DNA of 64,000 bases from Galeopsis tetrahit (GCA_963675135.1 OY776122.1:14802881-14866880); one strand, 5' to 3'; shown: positions 21,248 to 32,800, numbered from the stretch's first letter. Made by a program: numbers and translations. The notes: a model not told the origin generated them from the sequence alone.

Positions 21248-22735
21248 CTAAGGCTGCTCCATCTGAGCCTTTCCTTTCCCCTTATCCTCCCTCCTACCAT
21301 AGTGTTTATCTCTCTCTGCTTTCACATATTCCGCTAGTTGCCCTTCTCTGATCAATCTTTCAATGGCGTCTCGAAGATGACGAAATTGATCCGTATCGTG
21401 ACCATATTCATTATGGTATTTGCAAAATTTATCGGATCTTGGATTTTTAGGTCCATCTTTGGAAGAGTAAGGGAACCTAAATCCAGGTCGGTTCTGTACC
21501 ACTTCCAAGAGTTCTGACAGCTGTTTTGTTAAAGGTGTGTGATTTCGAAAATGCCTTGTTTCCACTCGGGATCCGTTTTCCTCATACTTTCTTTTCCTAT
21601 CTCCAAACTCTCCTTTTTGTGATTGGGGTTCAGATCCTCTGCTTTTTTTGTGCTCTGGATCTCCTCCAAATTAATATATTTTTCAGCCCTGGCCAGGAGC
21701 TCATCAAAAGTTAAGGGAGGTCTCTTAGCCAAAGACTTGAAAAGATCTCCATCTGCTAACCCTTGTGTTAAGGCATTGATCTTCACTTCCCCAGTTGCAT
21801 TTGGCACTTTCAGAGCAGCTTTATTGAATCTCCCCAAGTAGGCTCTCAAACTTTCCCCTGTCTTTTGTTTTAGACTCATCAAAGACAAGGACGTTTTGAG
21901 TTGTCTTCTAGCACTAGCGAACTGGTGCATGAACACGGAACTCATTTCAGCGAACGAACTGATGGAGTTAGGAGACAGTTGTGCGAACAATTGTTGCGCA
22001 GCTTTAGTTAAAGTCGTCAAGAATACTCGACACTTGACTCCGTCAGTGTACTGATGGAGTAGAGCTCCATTTTGGAATCGAAGGAGGTGCTCCTGTGGAT
22101 CAGAAGTTACATCGTACTCATACGAGAGCGCCTTAAATTTTTTTGGGAGTGGGTCCATCAAGATTTCAGTGGAGAATGGTGAACCCACAACTTTACTTCC
22201 TGATCCCGGATTCTTCCCATACATCTCCTTCATTTCTTCCATTTCCTTCCTCAATGCAATGATCTCCGTATTGACACTATCTCGAGCGGAAGATTGAACG
22301 TACTCTTCCCCCGAGCTGCCCTCCTCCTCATTATTCTCTCGGAGTGCAGACTTCCCCTCTTTTCTTACGACCGTTTCCTCCAGTTACTATTTGGGTGGAT
22401 CCTTCTAATATCGGATTCTTCTCCGGAATGACTTGTTCGGGCTCATTCGGAATTGGTGGGGTGACAGGAGTGCCTTGGACGGACACCCCTCTTCGCAATA
22501 GCGCATGATCGACTGCCGCCGCAATCAAATCCCTTAGGCTTTCTAAGGGAAGAGTAACCATGGACCCTGAAGGGGGAGACGAATTCGGCACGTCAACTTT
22601 CTGGCCCACAATGACATTCTCGTTTCTAGCATCGTTGGGTGGATTAATGACAACAATCGGATCGGAAGGAGTAACAGGGTCAGTGGCCACCCTATCGAAA
22701 GCTTCATTCAAATTCTTATGTAGTTGGTTCTCCAT
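21248..22735 (-). pseudogene. gag: Gag of element B, frameshifted
   Basis: Starts at 22735 (MENQLHKNL), 134 bases after the primer-binding site. The capsid-like region (RALSYEYD-like KALSYEYDVTSD, LLHQYTDGVKCRVFLTTL) aligns with that of element A. A frameshift lies near 22375, another near 21560, and a TAG at 21248-21250 separates gag from a conserved APPPK-like stretch before pol. The finger reads CKYHNEYGHDTDQF, so its last Cys has become Phe. Together with the pol lesions, this copy cannot make particles. Confidence 0.85.
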
Positions 22736-22868
22736 CGCTAAATGAGTTAAAACCACAAGAAACACAAAATTTAGTTCCTCCACTTACATAAACAAAACAG
22801 ACCCCATGAATGAGTTTTTTTTTTAGAACGCTTGCATGAATGGAAAAACCTCTCGCCTTAGTCAGATT

Positions 22869-22886
22869 TTCCCACAGACGGCGCCA
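22869..22886 (-). other. Primer-binding site of element B
   Basis: Reverse complement is TGGCGCCGTCTGTGGGAA, identical to elements A and C, two bases from the LTR end. Confidence 0.85.
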
Positions 22887-22888
22887 TT

Positions 22889-23598
22889 TGATGTGACCTC
22901 GTCAAGCCCATCGGGATGCTTGAAGAGGGACACGGATGAATAAAGATTTAGATGATAAATACCTAAATGAGTTCTTCAGAAATCCCTTGTAATCGATGGA
23001 GCTGAACGATGGTAGCGACAAATAAGGCCTGCACGGAAAATCGGGTCGGAGGAGTGTCCGGCGACGGACCTCCGATGCTCAAGTCAACTGGCTTTTTGGT
23101 AAAGAAAGTAAAGAAAATGTATTGAGTGAGAGAGAGAATTGTGATAGATTAACTTAACCTTGTAAAAATGAATTGGGTTCCTTATATACCTTACCATTGA
23201 GGGGCACATCTGTAATTTCTCCTTCTAGGGTTTGTTACAAATGGTGCCACGTCATCGTACTATTCTGACACACGCTGATTATTTCATGTAGTGCGCCTAC
23301 ATTTGCAGAGATATCCTGACACATGGAGATTTCATGCTCTCTTTCTTCTCACATTGGAGAGATCTTACTCTGGAGTAAAACCTGTTCTCGAGCCTCCACT
23401 TCAGATCCTACTTTCAGGTCAGATCCCAAAAGTATTGCTCTCGGAAATGATTCAGATCAAGTCCTGATCGGATCTCCTCATGATCTGATGTTACAGAGGA
23501 TAATTCAAGGGCTCAGATTACCATTCATTTCAGGGCTATGCCTTATGGAAGGTGTCTTTTCAGATCTTTTCATGATATGACACGATTATGTCATATCA
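22889..23598 (-). repeat. 5' LTR of element B
   Basis: A 710-bp LTR from TGATGTG to ATATCA on the + strand. Read on the - strand it begins TGATATGACATAAT, close to the element C LTR start TGATGTGACATAAT. It contains a TATA box (23181-23188) and the shared LTR hairpin (23047-23074). The partner LTR was lost, so neither age nor TSD can be determined. Confidence 0.88.
23181..23188 (-). promoter_or_regulatory. TATA box of the element B LTR
   Basis: TATATAAG on the - strand, in the same relative place as the TATA boxes of A and C, upstream of the LTR hairpin. Confidence 0.55.
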
Positions 23599-23871
23599 CT
23601 AGGAATAAGTGTATAACATTCTTCGAATGTTTGCAAAATATAGAGATGACACAAAATGGAATGTTGTGATAGAGAAGAATAAAGATAAGCTTAACAAACA
23701 ATCATTGTCCAGGGAGGCAACCTCCACTTCTCAAGATATTTCACTACTAAGGTTCATATTGCTGATCAGATTCAACCATTCGATGACGAATCAGCAATTT
23801 GAAGCAAAGTTCGAATTAACTTAGAGATCTAAGTTGTTGGCCTTATAACCAGCATCCCTTTTTCATATATT
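23599..23871. other. Sequence between elements B and C, one short open frame
   Basis: A 273-bp stretch between the outer end of the B LTR and the TSD of C. An open + frame of about 70 codons (23609-23824) has a plausible protein composition (FAKYRDDTKWNVVIEKNKDK) but I do not recognise it. It may be a host exon or part of an older element. Confidence 0.3.
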
Positions 23872-23876
23872 GTCTA
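23872..23876. repeat. Target-site duplication of element C, left copy (GTCTA)
   Basis: GTCTA precedes the LTR start. The same five bases follow the right LTR at 47623-47627. Confidence 0.95.
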
Positions 23877-24614
23877 TGATGTGACATAATGGTGCAGGCC
23901 CATAAGAGAGGAGATACCAATGAAGAACTAAAGTAAGAGCTGGTCACTTCCTCCCAGGACCTGGTCATTCCAGGATCTGGTTTCATGAAGCGGGACATAA
24001 GCTGATCAGATCCTTAAGGGATCTGACCTGAATTCATTAACCTTATCTCTAAATGCCACTAGAACTGATGAATATAGCAAAAAGGGAGAGAACCTTATTA
24101 GGTCCTCCTCGCTCAGGACCAAGGAAATGAATCGTCTTGGTCTTCAAGAAGAAGCAAGGGATCTTGGTGTATCAGAGAACCTCTGATACATCCCTAAACA
24201 TGTATATGTGACAGCTTGCTATGTGTCAGGTAGTATGGGGACGTGGCACTGCTTGCAACAAACCCTAGAGGTAAAATTACTTCTCTACCCCTCCATCACA
24301 AGGTATAAAAGCATCCCCCTTTCGTCTCAATGTTTTTCAAGTCATTCTATCCATTTACAACACACATACAAACATGAAATACTCTGATTATCTTCATCTT
24401 CTTCACTGAGCTCAACTGACTTGAGCGTCGGAGGTCCATCGCCGGACACTCCTCCGGCCCGGTTTTGCGTGCAGGTCCTCGGGCACACTAAGGCGTGCAT
24501 TGCTATGAATATCCGAGGATTTATCAAGGGCTCATTCGGGTATTTCTTATCTTTATTCTTTCTTTGATTGTGTTCCTTATCATCCACTCCTATGGATTCG
24601 ATAAGGTCGCATCA
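23877..24614 (+). repeat. 5' LTR of element C
   Basis: A 738-bp TG...CA repeat with a TATA box at 24304-24311 and the shared LTR hairpin at 24429-24456. It differs from the right copy at two positions (ACTAGAAC versus ACAAGAAC, and TCCATCG versus TCCGTCG). Confidence 0.95.
24304..24311 (+). promoter_or_regulatory. TATA box of the element C LTR
   Basis: TATAAAAG, repeated in the right LTR at 47312-47319, upstream of the LTR hairpin. Confidence 0.6.
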
Positions 24615-24616
24615 AA

Positions 24617-24634
24617 TGGCGCCGTCTGTGGGAA
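24617..24634 (+). other. Primer-binding site of element C
   Basis: TGGCGCCGTCTGTGGGAA, two bases after the LTR, as in A and B. Confidence 0.85.
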
Positions 24635-26506
24635 ATCTGAGCTGGGATGTGAGGATTTCCGGTAGCTTGGGGTTATCTTCTAACGCATAATCCCAGAAAC
24701 AAGTCTGATATAGAAGTTTTGTTCCTAAAAACTAAGAAGGAAGGAAAATGAAAAAAAAAAAAGGGGCAGTTCCTCCTTCGTTTTTCTTTAAAAAACCCTT
24801 CGTACGCCGCTTCGCGTGGTTTCCGGCGTCTCCTGTGTCCCGATTCACTATAGCGCTCCTCCTAAGCGGGCAAGCCCTTCGCGGCACCGTTCGATGGTCA
24901 TTTAGATTTTCATAGTGCGTAACAGTGGCACCACCGAGCCAACTCACTCCGAGTTAGCCAATTCGAGTCGCTGCAGATCCTTTATCGATGACACTGTCCA
25001 CATCGAGTTGTCGGAGCTTTGAGTTAGCGCGAGCTACCAACGTAACTTATCGTTGAGCGATCGCACGCAAGGGCAAAAATCGATCGCCCCAAAATGGAGA
25101 CCTCAAATTCTCCGCATCCTAAAAATCCAGAAAACTCCCAAATCTACTGACAGGGAGAATTTCATTCTCAGTTGTCCATTTTTAATTTTTCGCTTAGTTG
25201 GGTGTTTGGAATTTTAACACCTTAGCTTTTCTTCTTATTCGTTTATCAGGCTAAGTTTGCTAGCGATTGAGCACGACCTGAGTCTCGAGGAAAAGGAGTT
25301 GGCAAGCTCTGCCTCAGTCTACCCGATTATGACATTAGTCTGCGGTGGAATCCTATCCCGTAGATCGAGTTGGATAAGTCATCTCTCTCCTTCTCTGCGT
25401 TAAATAATAAATCGAAAATGGATGATTGCGAACTCATTGTCATTGGATAATGATACCATTAAAACCAATCTTCATTTTAGCATTCATTAACTCCAATCTG
25501 GATTTCCAGTATTGATAAAATCTGAATTAGAATGGCTAGCATGTGGGTTATATTAATATTAATCATGCCTGATATGTTATTTGAGACAACCTTGTATGTT
25601 GACTAATCTGAATTGGAAGAAATTTTGAGAGCAGTGTTTCAGGGCAGTGGAGGATAGAGGATACACTCTTCTAATATGAGTTGCAGAGTTTCTAATTTGC
25701 ACACTTGTAGGCAATAACAGAACTAAGCAGTCTTCTCTAACCATGCATCTAATAGCATTCAACCTTATTGATTGGTCGATGTATGCAGCTTTAATGATTA
25801 GTTCCTGCTGTTTCATTATCCTTTTCAAAATGGCTGAAACAGATCAGCTTTGCAAAAATCTTTATTTAATCCTTGAACATTTGTTCTGTAAGTTCAACTT
25901 TTATTTTGTGATATGATGTGGCTGATCTTATGACCTTAGCTAAAGAAGGAAATTTGCATAAATTCATCCAATGGAGAGAGGCATCAATTCGTTGTTCCGG
26001 CATTTTCTCCTAGAGGCATAAATAAAATATTTACCTTGCTATTTTGGCATTCTTATTGTGTGTTCAGTCTAATCTCTATCTGGTTACATTAAAAGGTGTT
26101 TCAACAAAAATATTTCTCGGTTGATTATGTTGAAGAAGTGAATCTTTCTGCATTATTGATAATGAGATGAGGAAGGAAACCGAGAGGAATATATAAGATA
26201 ATGAAGAAAGGCGGCAGAGAAGTGACTCGCCTCTCGATTGTGAGTAAGCTAAGCATATCATTGTTAGAGGAGATCAGGTAAGTTCCAGTGCTGAAATTTC
26301 ACTCACTTGTTTTGAATATTGTTTTTAGTTATTCTTAATCTTGTAACAACTTGTGCTTTGGAGAACTCAATGAGACAGGGAACTGATGAGAGCAGTCTCT
26401 CTTTACCACTACTTCGGAGCAACATATACAAAAAGAGTTGGAGTTCTAATCATGTGCTTGTGAACCACATCCTATTAGCCTCAATACCACCTGAGCCTGG
26501 ATCAGA
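24635..26506 (+). other. Internal region of element C in place of gag-pol
   Basis: About 1.9 kb where gag-pol should be. No retroviral domain is seen in any frame. Several stretches look like exons in AT-rich introns: a CTTATTCGTTTATCAG acceptor-like site before an open stretch at 25253-25410 (AIEHDLSLEEKELASSAS); 25930-26010 (AKEGNLHKFIQWREAS); and 26196-26278 (REVTRLSIVSKLSISLLEEI), followed by a perfect CAG/GTAAGT donor. The reading phases I can see do not join cleanly. This may be a captured, decayed host gene fragment that I do not recognise. The first 300 bp may be old leader sequence. Confidence 0.4.
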
Positions 26507-26622
26507 GAAGAACTCTCCGGAGTATAAATAACTCCCCGAGGAGTATAAACCACTCATATAAGAGTATAAAATAGGACTCTGAATGAGCAAGTACTGCTCC
26601 TCATATTCGGAGTATAAACGAG
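26507..26622 (+). repeat. Single copy of the 88-bp repeat family shared with element B
   Basis: Contains GGAGTATAAATAACTCCCC, GAGTATAAAATAGGACTC and a second GGAGTATAAA, matching the reverse complement of the B array at 16484-16812. Confidence 0.8.
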
Positions 26623-26980
26623 AAACGATCCCAGGGCTTGAGTCCGGGACCAAGAGCACATGTACCCAGGAAAATTTCAATTTTTCTGGGGACAAGAAAC
26701 GATCTCAGGACTTGAGTCCGAGACCAAGAACACATACTCAGAAAAAATTTCAATTTTCTCTGAGGACGAGAAACGATCCCAGGGCTTGAGTCCGGGACCA
26801 AGAGCAAACGATCTCAGGACTTGAGTCCGAGACCAAGAACACATACTCAGAAAAAATTTCAATTTTTTCTGAGGACGAGAAACGATCCCAGGGCTTGAGT
26901 CCGGGACCAAGAGCAAACGATCTCAGGACTTGAGTCCGGGACCAAGAGTACACGATCTCAAGACTTAAATCCGAGACCAG
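26623..26980 (+). repeat. Tandem repeats with AACGATCYCAGG landmark, element C
   Basis: Units begin AAACGATCCCAGGGCTTGAG or AAACGATCTCAGGACTTGAG and continue with TCCGGGACCAAGAGC. Long units add an ACACATACTCAGAAAAAATT segment, short ones do not. About six units are present in long-short alternation. The apparent repeated antisense reading frames here come from the repeat itself. Confidence 0.88.
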
Positions 26981-27219
26981 GAGATCCCTAACCGGGATCA
27001 GAACCCAAGATGTGGGTCTGAAAACTTAAATATTTTCAGGAGAAAATATTGAGAAGAAGAGATCCCTAACCGGGATCAGAACCCAAGATGTGGGTCTGAA
27101 AACTTAAATATTTTCAGGAGAAAATATTGAGAAGAAGAGATCCCTAACCAGGATCAGAACCCAAGATGTGGGTCTGAAAACTTAAATATTTTCAGGAGAA
27201 AATATCGAGAAGAAGAGAA
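26981..27219 (+). repeat. 78-bp tandem repeat, three units, element C
   Basis: GATCCCTAACCGGGATCAG recurs at 26983, 27061 and 27139 (CCAGGATCAG in the last). Each is followed by AACCCAAGATGTGGGTCTG and a TTAAATATTTTCAGGAGAAA stretch. The units are nearly identical. Confidence 0.9.
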
Positions 27220-27475
27220 GAGATCTCAGGACCTAAGTCCGAGATCAGAAATATTGATTTACTTAGAAAAATCTCAATTTTTTCTAAAGATAATGAGAAG
27301 AGATCTCAGGACCTAAGTCCGAGATCAGAAATATTGATTTACTTAGAAAAATCTCATTTTTTTCTAAAGATGATGAGAAGATATCTCAGGACATAAGTCC
27401 GAGATCAGAAATATTGATTTATTTAGAAAAATCTCAATTTTTTCTAAAGATGATGAGAAGAGATCTCAGGACCTA
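27220..27475 (+). repeat. 80-bp tandem array of element C, part before the nested element
   Basis: Landmark AGATCTCAGGACCTAAGTCC recurs at 27221, 27301, 27381 and 27461. The fourth unit is cut after ACCTA by the insertion of element D and resumes after 42447. Confidence 0.93.
27471..27475. repeat. Target-site duplication of element D, left copy (ACCTA)
   Basis: ACCTA at 27471-27475 is repeated at 42448-42452. Removing D and one copy restores the 80-bp repeat exactly. Confidence 0.95.
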
Positions 27476-29080
27476 TGTTGGTCCTTGGTGGAGTATAACA
27501 CAAGTGTATGGGGGGGGGGGGAATGCACTTGTGTATGCAAATTCTTTTCTTTTTGATAAACTGGTCTTATCAGGCAAGTTGTCTCACAACTGGCCTGAGT
27601 GAACTTTGATAGATACTTGTCCTACTGATTACTATTAAGTGATCAGTTGGCTAAATATCTAAAAGAGTTGCTAAGTGCGGAATGTGGTTGGCCTTTACTC
27701 AAAGAAATACTCCAAGTTGATTTCTGAAAAACACAGTTATCAGGGACTTTGTCCAAAACTGGTTTTCTTAGCTTACTGAGTTTTGCTCTTTGAAAAATGA
27801 TTGAATATAAATGCAATAAAGAGTGCAGTAAGTAAATGGCACACAAGTTTATAGTGGTTCAGAGACTCAAGCTCCTACATCCACTTTCCCTGATTGAACA
27901 GGATAATTCCTTCTCAATGGAATTAGCTTGTTTTATAGTGCCAAGGTGCACTGATCAACAACACTCTCTTAGTGTCTTGATCCCTAGGATAACTTGAGTC
28001 CTAGTGCTCAATCTCTCTGAGTTAAGGCTGTGTTTCACACTAACAGTCCTTAACTCCTCACTTCTAAAACAAACACTTTCTTCACTAAATGAGATAAGGT
28101 TTGAGGTTTGGTTCCAACTAATAGAGATATCCTTTACAGTAAGAACAATATAAAGGCTTAGGATATCTCAATGCTAAGCTAGGATGTTTACAAAGATTGG
28201 CTTAGCTGACTTGAAGTGATTCAGGAAACTTTGGAATTCTAGAGAACAACTTGGTTTCCTTTTGAAAGCTTGATGATAGTTTGATAGCTTGTAGTTGGAT
28301 CATGAATTCCTTTGATCACTTCTGTATTTATAGACAATTTGAACAACTAACCGTTGGAGGGATTAGCAATTCAAATATGTCTATTTGCAGCATCATTGAA
28401 ACGGTTATGAGGCTTGACATCCTTTTATCCACTGTGTAAAAGAGGTCTTCAATGGTTGCTTGAATGAGTGTGTTGACTTCTGACAAAGGCGGCTGAGAAG
28501 ACTTGTGTCAGTTTCCAGTTTTGCACATTGTCCTAGGTTGATTTGTGGCAAACTTTACACACACCCAACGGTCAGATGGGACAAGCTGCCTGAACATTCC
28601 TGCTGCAGTTTTAGAATGTTCCAACATTCATTCAATGCTTCACTCTTTAATGCTCTAAGTCTTTAATGCTTGGTTCAGGCATGATTGGCAATAAATGCTT
28701 CATTGAATGTATCTTCTGTAAGCTTTTGACATTTAATTCTCTTGATCATTTGTACTTCAACTGCCTAGATCTTTTGCATTTATGAGCATAGCTTCAGTAT
28801 ACTTGAACTCTTCAGCCAGGTTGTCCATTTGGTAAGTTTGTCTTGAATAGATCAGTAACTTTGTCCTATAGACCTATCAAGCTGCCTAACATTCCAGCTT
28901 TGGACAACTATCCTGATCACTAATATCTCATAACATTTCTGAGATTTTAACTTAAGCATACTATACATCAAATGTTTTGGGACAACTTGCCTGAACAATA
29001 CTTTGAGCATATCTCAACTAAACTGTACATCATCATTCAGGGGTTTTGGTATCTAGATCAAAATCATTTTATTTCCAACA
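27476..29080 (-). repeat. 3' LTR of element D
   Basis: A 1605-bp LTR. It carries a run of ten G near 27511-27520 (seven in the other LTR), a - strand TATA box at 28325-28332, and three AACGG cores at 28348-28358, 28397-28407 and 28564-28574. Confidence 0.95.
28325..28358 (-). promoter_or_regulatory. TATA box and MSA-like MYB site of the element D LTR
   Basis: On the - strand, TCCAACGGTTA (28358-28348) sits 15 bases upstream of TATAAATA (28332-28325). The first matches the plant mitosis-specific activator consensus YCYAACGGYYA exactly. A second exact match, CCCAACGGTCA, lies at 28564-28574 on +. The other LTR carries the same sites at 41692-41725 and 41931-41941; that copy, as the 5' LTR, would drive the element. 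Confidence 0.55.
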
Positions 29081-29095
29081 ATTTCCCCCTTTTTG
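29081..29095 (-). other. Polypurine tract of element D
   Basis: On the - strand CAAAAAGGGGGAAAT ends at the 3' LTR. The adjoining GATGATGCCAAAAC is also conserved in element E. Confidence 0.85.
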
Positions 29096-29393
29096 ATGAT
29101 GCCAAAACCTATTACAAAGGGACCTTGACTTAAACTAAATATTACCTTCAGGGAGAGTGAACTGGTCAACTTGCCTGAAAGAAACTGTTAGCACAATAAA
29201 TCAAGTAGTATATGTCAGGGTAGGTTAGTTGAGATAATGAGTTGTTATCTCTTTGATAGAAACATAGTGATCCTTTTATAGATGTGATAAACTATTACAG
29301 GGCTGAAAATCAAAAAGGACTCACTAATCTAGAATAGCAAAATAACAAACAGGAATCATAACAGCAAAATAAGGAAAAGAATGATCTTATCCT
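29096..29393. other. 3' untranslated region of element D
   Basis: About 300 bp between the env-like gene and the polypurine tract, with no coding signal. Confidence 0.5.
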
Positions 29394-29849
29394 TCACAGA
29401 GTTCCATCATCTTGAGGAGCAATGCCATACTGAGCCCAAACTCTCTTCTTTAGTTCCCAGATCTCCTTGTTGGTTCCTCTAGGGCCAGGCTTTAGCTTCT
29501 CCATCTTCATGATGTTGATAAACTTTTCCAAAATCTTTCCCTCATCAATCAAGTTCCCATTGAACTTAGGAGGCATGTACAGAATTGGACCAGGGGCCTT
29601 GAACTCCACTCTTGCCATCTCAGCTGCTGCAAACAGCTTTTGGTAGAGATCCCTGTGGTTCTCAAACATGAACTGAACAAAGACTTCATCCACACTCTCA
29701 CCAAGCCACTTTCCAATGACATAGAAGTCATAAACAAAACTTCTCTTGGCCTCCTCCCATGCATCATTCAGTGAGATTGGAACCCACTTATCATGGTGAG
29801 GGTACTGAGTGTCCCATCTTTGCAGCATTTGAGGTTTGAGCCTTTTGTA
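29394..29849 (-). pseudogene. C-terminal extension of the env-like gene of element D beyond a TGA
   Basis: In frame with the preceding ORF and separated from it only by the TGA at 29850-29852. It holds about 150 further codons (WDTQYPHHDKWVPISLNDAW, then FVYDFYVIGKWLGESVDEVF). The composition and unbroken frame suggest it was the natural C-terminus and that the TGA is a mutation, or is read through. The end is TAG/TAA-type at 29394. Confidence 0.65.
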
Positions 29850-32800
29850 TCAAGCCCTCCTTCTTGGAGCTTTGAAGTTTGCCCTTCTCCCATCTCTTGC
29901 TTTGTTGGCCTCAACCAACTGATCCATTCTTTCTTTAGCTCTTAGGAGAGCTAGCTTTTCCTGAGTTTCTGGATCTTTCCCAAATCCTTCTTCAAACAAT
30001 TTGGAAGGATCATCAGCAAGCTTGGGCACTACTTCTTCAGGCTCTCTGTCCTGTACATCCTCTTCAATTTCTTCAATAGCAGGCATCAGGACTGCTTTCT
30101 TTATTCTCTTTGATTTCCTTGCTGGAGTAGATTCTTCAGATTGAAATTCTGATGGCAAAGTCAGGCTGGTTGGGAATTCATTGAAGGCTTGCAGTTCCTT
30201 CCTCTTTCTTTCAGATGACCTTGTCACCTTCCCCCTCACTTCAGCAACCTTCTCTTGAGGTTCAAGTCCTGTAGACTCACCACCTGGCCTTTGAAGCTTT
30301 CTTGCCTGACTTTCCATAGCTGACACCATGGACTCCTTGACAGCTATTTGAATCTGCTCTTCCTCAGTTAAATCTTCAACATTCATTGGGCCTTTGCCTT
30401 TCCCAATGTCTTCTACTGCTTCCTCCTCAACTTCAGGGACTTTCTCCTTTCCCTTGGATTCACCAATTACCAAGGTCCCCTTTGCCCTTGCTCTCTGTCT
30501 TTCCCCCTTTTTGGCATTATCAAAACATTGGGGCTTCAATTCACTCATAGTGACAGAGAGATGTGAGTGGGAATGAGTGAGGGACTTCAATTCCTGCAGT
30601 AGGTAAACATTCTCATCATGAATGTTTTGCATTTTATCATCTGCCATGCTCAAAAAGGTGTGAACAGGCTTCATCTTTTGGGAAACTATGGCATCCAATG
30701 TGGCTTTCAGTGATTGATCAAGTTTGGCCTGAAGCTGTTCAGTGAGATTGGCCACAACTTGGTCAGACACTTTGGCCATGAGTTCAACAGTGAACTTTTC
30801 AGCAGCTTCCTTCACCATAGCAGCTTTCAACTCTTCTGCCTTCTTTCTCTGTGCTGCTGTCCTCTGCCTCAAAGCATCCTTGATGGTCTTTCTCAAGGCT
30901 TTTACATTGTGCTTGTACAAATTTTTGAGACCATGTTGCTCTTTCTTCACAGATCTTGTGAATTTTACCATAGCATCCTTGGCCTTTGTTACTTCAGTTG
31001 AAACTGTTTGAAGTCCAGTTTCAACTCCACATATTCTTGCATCAAGAGTAGGCAAGATCACTTCTTTTGACCCTGTGAGCCTCATCTCCACAGAGGCTAG
31101 AGTCTTGCCTTGGTCATCTAAGGTATCAGCAGTGGTTGCATGAGCCTTCTCAACTTCCCTGACTAGTGTGTCCAACTTCTCTGACTGCTCTTCAATGATG
31201 GATGCAGTCTGAGTAGCCATCTGAAAGTGAGCCTCAGAAGTGTTGGCTTGTTCAAAGTAGATCTGGTTGAGTGTGGACACATTTGCTGATACTGCTTCAA
31301 GATCAGTGTCAGCATCAACTGGTATATCTGTCAGGGAGGCATCTGCAAAAATTTGCTCAAGAGTGACAGCAACTGAATCTGCAAAACTGATAGTGTTAGT
31401 AAAAACTCCCTCATCACCCTCTATTTCTTTTTCTCCCATAAGGTCTGATACATCAGCACCTTTTCTCTCATTTTCAACTTTATTCTTTTCTTCTTCTTTT
31501 TCAAGAGATAAACTCACATTCACTGGAGAATCAGGCCTCCTTTCACCAAGGGATTCATCAAGTTCAGATTTGACTTGAAGAATAGCCTGACTCTCATATT
31601 GGGCTGCACCCAATATTTCTACTTCCTCTCCCTCTATTTGTGGTGCACTCAAGGAACCAGTGATCACACACTCCTCACCATCATCTCCCTCTGATTTTTC
31701 AGCACTCACAGCCTTTTCAACTCCTTCAATTTCTAAACCTGACACCTCTATATCCTCAACAGGATCCACAGAGGGCAGTTGTTGGGAGATCACAGTGCTT
31801 GGGCATCCCAAGTCCACTGAGTCATCCTGAATGACTAAAGGCTGGTCAATGTCCAACTTGCCTGACATTGATGAGGCTTTAGCCAAACCAGCTTCTCCTA
31901 TGGAAGTCTCAGCATTGTCAAGCTGTGCCTCAGGTTCAAAAGAACCATCCTTGGCTAATGCATCTTGGACTGAGTCACCATCTTTGGTCAACTCCTCTGA
32001 ATGATCAGAGTCCTTTACAGAATGAAAAGTCAAGTAATGTACCTGAGCTGAGTTGATACCAGGGGGATTGGGATTGGTGTGATCATCATCATTATCATCA
32101 TCATCAGATGGGCTGTCAGGATGCTTGATTCCTTGTGCTATCCTCTCTCTTTCAGCAAGCACCTTTTCATGGACAATGGTGCAAAATAGGGCCTCAGTGG
32201 TTAATACACTGGTCTTCTTTACATTTGCAAAATGTATCAGCCTATTTTCCTCAACCTGCCACCAGTTGGCACCCTTATCCTGAATAGCCTGAGCTATTTC
32301 CACAATGGTTCTATCTTTGATCTCAACAAGTGCTCTGAGATCATAGAATTGTTGTTGCAGCCTGGGATAAGCCTTCAATCCTGGATATAGTTCATCCACA
32401 TTGGCTCTTGCAATCTGCCTCAACATCCCCTCATAGGTATATTCTTCACCACTATCATCTCCAAAAGAGTTGGATTCAGGAGGGTTGGAATGGGATTCAA
32501 GTAAGCTTGGCTGGGATTCAGGTAGGTTGGGTTCAGAAGGGTTGGGGTCAGGAGAGGTCAAAGCAAGTTGGGATTCAGGTGCTTTTGAGAGCATTGTGCC
32601 TGAAGAGGTAATTGGAATGGCTGGAATGGGTGGGAAAACAACTTGATCACCTTCTTGAAGAGCAGTTTCAAGAAGTTTGGTATATGAGAGAAGTCTTGGA
32701 TCAAGTGGAGAAAAGGGTCTATCTTCAAGATTGACCAAATCTGCCAGCACATCAATACCTGATCTATCAGGTGCACCTTCAGGGGAGTATACTTTCTTGG

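Larger units (their letters stand above)
13965..23598 (-). mobile_element. Element B: truncated and mutated Tat-type Ty3/gypsy element
   Basis: Runs on the - strand from its 5' LTR (22889-23598) through gag-pol (22735-16979), two tandem arrays (16812-14995) and the last exon of the antisense gene (14009-14836, which therefore reads on +). The rest of the antisense gene, the polypurine tract and the 3' LTR are missing. The breakpoint lies inside the antisense gene's second intron, next to the F-box fragment. The shared arrays, antisense gene and LTR hairpin make it the closest full relative of element C in this window. The left limit is approximate. Confidence 0.85.

Noticed and set aside
24732..24947. 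Possible small gene in the leader of element C
   Set aside because: No start context, no homology recognised, and a homopolymer run interrupts it. Treated as leader sequence.
26450..26953. Overlapping antisense frames with a repeated peptide (LVPDSSPGIV)
   Set aside because: Produced by translating the tandem repeats of element C, with no independent support.
27511..27520. Run of ten G as a functional polypurine tract
   Set aside because: It lies inside the LTR and is seven G in the other copy, so it is a slippage-prone homopolymer.
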